A DNA stretch of 64,000 bases, taken from positions 21,028,801 to 21,092,800 of the forward strand of contig NC_133476.1 in NCBI RefSeq assembly GCF_025370935.1, read 5' to 3'. The notes beneath the pieces are model-generated. The model saw only the letters and a list, made by a program, of their open reading frames with translations, was not told the origin of the DNA and did no database searches. Position 1 is the stretch's first letter; the number at the start of each line of letters is the position of its first letter. Of this stretch, positions 62,378-64,000 are shown piece by piece. Origin of the DNA: Choristoneura fumiferana (lineage: Eukaryota > Arthropoda > Insecta > Lepidoptera > Tortricidae). The position numbers and the translations under genes were made by a program.

Positions 62378-62528
62378 ATTTATTGAATCAGGCGTTACTT
62401 GGCGGAGGTCCACATCAATGAACTAAAAGAATTTCCTTGCTTGGTGGAGGAACTGCATGAACACGCATATTTTGCATAAGCTTAGCTATCGTAAGGTCGC
62501 GGGTGAGCAAGGAAATTCTTTTAGTTCA
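62378..62528. mobile_element. Foldback-family element E (151 bp), 13-bp target-site duplication
   Basis: TCAAATTACTTTA occurs at 62365-62377 and 62529-62541. It is in the opposite orientation to D. The tail ATTTATTGAATCAGGCGTTA then CTTGGCGGAGGTCCACATCA comes first, then the inner arm TGAACTAAAAGAATTTCCTT (62419-62441). The outer arm ends AGCAAGGAAATTCTTTTAGT then TCA at 62528. The two arm tips are exact 23-bp inverted repeats. The body retains AACTGCATGAACACGCATAT and TCGTAAGGTCGCGGGTGAGC. Confidence 0.85.
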
Positions 62529-62541
62529 TCAAATTACTTTA

Positions 62542-63107
62542 TTTCGCATAAAATGTGGTGTATACAATGGTCTTATAAATAATTTGATCGCACACAATTT
62601 CTCCAACATCTGGCAAAATTTATGTTTATGCTCATTAACTAATATCTAAATAAATGATGTCATGTTGTCCTTTCATACATTTGCCACAGAAATTATAGCA
62701 AAATAATAATGAAATGGTTCCGTCCCGACCTCCCGTACATCGCTGGTAAAACTAAAACACAGTGTAGCAACGTAGAATTTATATGGCCGCTGTGACCAGC
62801 TTCAAACTAAGCCCTGATCACTTGTTGCAGTTCGGTGCCCTATGCGATCATCGATACTCAATATAGTTCATGGTTGCGTTTTAAAATTGGGTGTTTTGAA
62901 GATGTATCACCGGTGACTTTTTTGTTACTCGTATTCATTTTACTTTTTAGTGTTTCAAAGTATAAATTATATCACTTTTTTTGGTAAATGTACCTACTTG
63001 ATTATTGAAATTAGACTATTTTCCTTGAAGTTACTTGATTATTGCACCCGCCAGAGCTTTGTACCTAGATGTACAAAATTTACTACGAACTGCGGCCCAA
63101 GCCCTTT
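62542..63107. other. No gene recognised
   Basis: Unassigned AT-rich DNA. Frames at 62950-63257 overlap an RTE tail and are not credible. Confidence 0.35.
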
Positions 63108-63165
63108 TATTCTGCAAGGAGGCCTGTGTCCTGCAGTAGGACGGATATCGGCCGAGATGATGAGG
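63108..63165 (+). mobile_element. RTE tail
   Basis: ATTCTGCAAGGAGGCCTGTG, TCCTGCAGTAGGACGGATAT and CGGCCGAGATGATGAGG. Confidence 0.75.
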
Positions 63166-64000
63166 TATCAGTTGTAAAATGTATTGCTCCTGCTTATTAC
63201 AAGCCACAACCTAAAATAAGAATGTTAAAAAATCCAAATAAAACTTACTATTTTTAAAGAATGTTACCAAAGTTGCACCTACAAGGTATCCCGCAGCTAA
63301 CACAAACTAATTCGCATTATCGCCGAACGAAAAGCGGCTATCCGTCTTCATTACTCCCATTAAGCGTGGGAGGACTTAATTTGGTCCGTTATTGCCCGCT
63401 CAATGCGTAATGAACACTGTTTTAATATATGTGCTGTGTTAAATCGGGCGCTCCTTTTCTAACCGTAGCGGATTTGTGCTCTGTTTCACTTTTGATTGTG
63501 GCGTTGATGCTAACTTATTTAGGTTTTGGGTACAGACCCATTTGGTCAGTGCACGTAACAAATGTTAATTGTAATAATAAGCAAGTATTGAACACCTAAC
63601 AGTAAAAGACACGCGTTATAAAGTACCTAACTTAACGCGTAATTATGAAAATATTCGGCGACTTCAATTAAAATTCCTGAAAATTTTTAACTAAAAAATG
63701 TGTTCCGTAAAACTTGGTAAACCTACTGAAGTATTCTGGATTAATTTTAAAACAGTGTACAAACAGCAGCAAAAATTCATTTACATAGTATGAAATATCG
63801 CATATTTTTTTTCCTCATCCGGCTATTAGCTTACGGACTGGGGACACAAAGTTTTAAGGTCTATAAAACCTTTTGATAGGTAGTAAAGCGAGTGACAGAC
63901 GGACAGCACGGAATAATAAAGATCCTGACAAAGGGCTACAAGTTGAGAATCATGCCGGAATGATAATAGAAAAGACGGTAAAATAACTGATTGAATTATG
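63166..64000. other. No gene recognised
   Basis: Unassigned sequence to the window end. Confidence 0.35.

Noticed and set aside
62065..62541. CRISPR-like repeat pair
   Set aside because: Only two copies with inverted orientation, each with its own target duplication, in a eukaryotic genome context.

Overview
The window looks like AT-rich nuclear DNA from a lepidopteran insect (moth or butterfly). The evidence is the repeat content. There are many short retrotransposon tails of the type GGAGGCCTGTGCCCAGCAGT followed by a GATGAT run. There are tRNA-headed SINEs whose heads read GGCCTAGTGGTT and GGTTCGATTCCC. There are also several long dispersed repeats built on AGGGTTCCGTAGCC, TTGGCCGGTTTTT and CTGTCTGTCTGTCCGTCCG, all of which I associate with Lepidoptera. 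I cannot name the species.

I find no convincing host protein-coding exon, no functional tRNA, rRNA or other RNA gene, and no CRISPR array. The window is best read as an intergenic region or the inside of a very large intron. The only long reading frame belongs to a transposon: a near full-length RTE-like non-LTR retrotransposon on the minus strand (33832-36959). It has an apurinic endonuclease-like domain and a reverse transcriptase domain in one frame, a 10-bp target-site duplication, and inactivating lesions (an in-frame stop and a frameshift). A second RTE-like lineage has left at least a dozen 5'-truncated copies. The longest is 25812-26421 (+), flanked by an exact 11-bp duplication.

Layout. 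0-2 kb: MITE halves, a repeat that recurs at 37.9 kb, a GC-rich degenerate minisatellite, a hairpin, and a SINE carrying a nested RTE tail. 2-10 kb: sparse, with small MITEs at 5.7 and 7.1 kb and decayed repeats. 10-20 kb: nested MITEs at 10.3 kb, several RTE tails, SINE copies in opposite orientations at 14.1-14.5 kb, a CpG-rich repeat at 16.4-17.0 kb, nested retroposons at 17.6-18.3 kb and a 350-bp MITE at 18.6 kb. 20-30 kb: a large-stem MITE at 24.0 kb, a foldback with a GC-rich core at 24.4-24.8 kb, and the RTE pseudogene at 25.8 kb. 30-40 kb: SINEs and the full RTE. 40-42 kb: a 591-bp direct duplication with an oddly invariant centre. 42-64 kb: long dispersed repeats, MITEs and foldback elements.

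The most interesting structure is a family of five short foldback elements (25319-25478, 38221-38652, 48242-48646, 62065-62190, 62378-62528). All share one end, TGAACTAAAAG or a close variant, and each sits between exact 11-13 bp direct duplications. Three of them share a second end, CCTGATTCAATAAAT, placed outside the inner inverted arm. Two of them carry, on one strand, a motif that resembles a degenerate hammerhead ribozyme core. I do not recognise the family's class.
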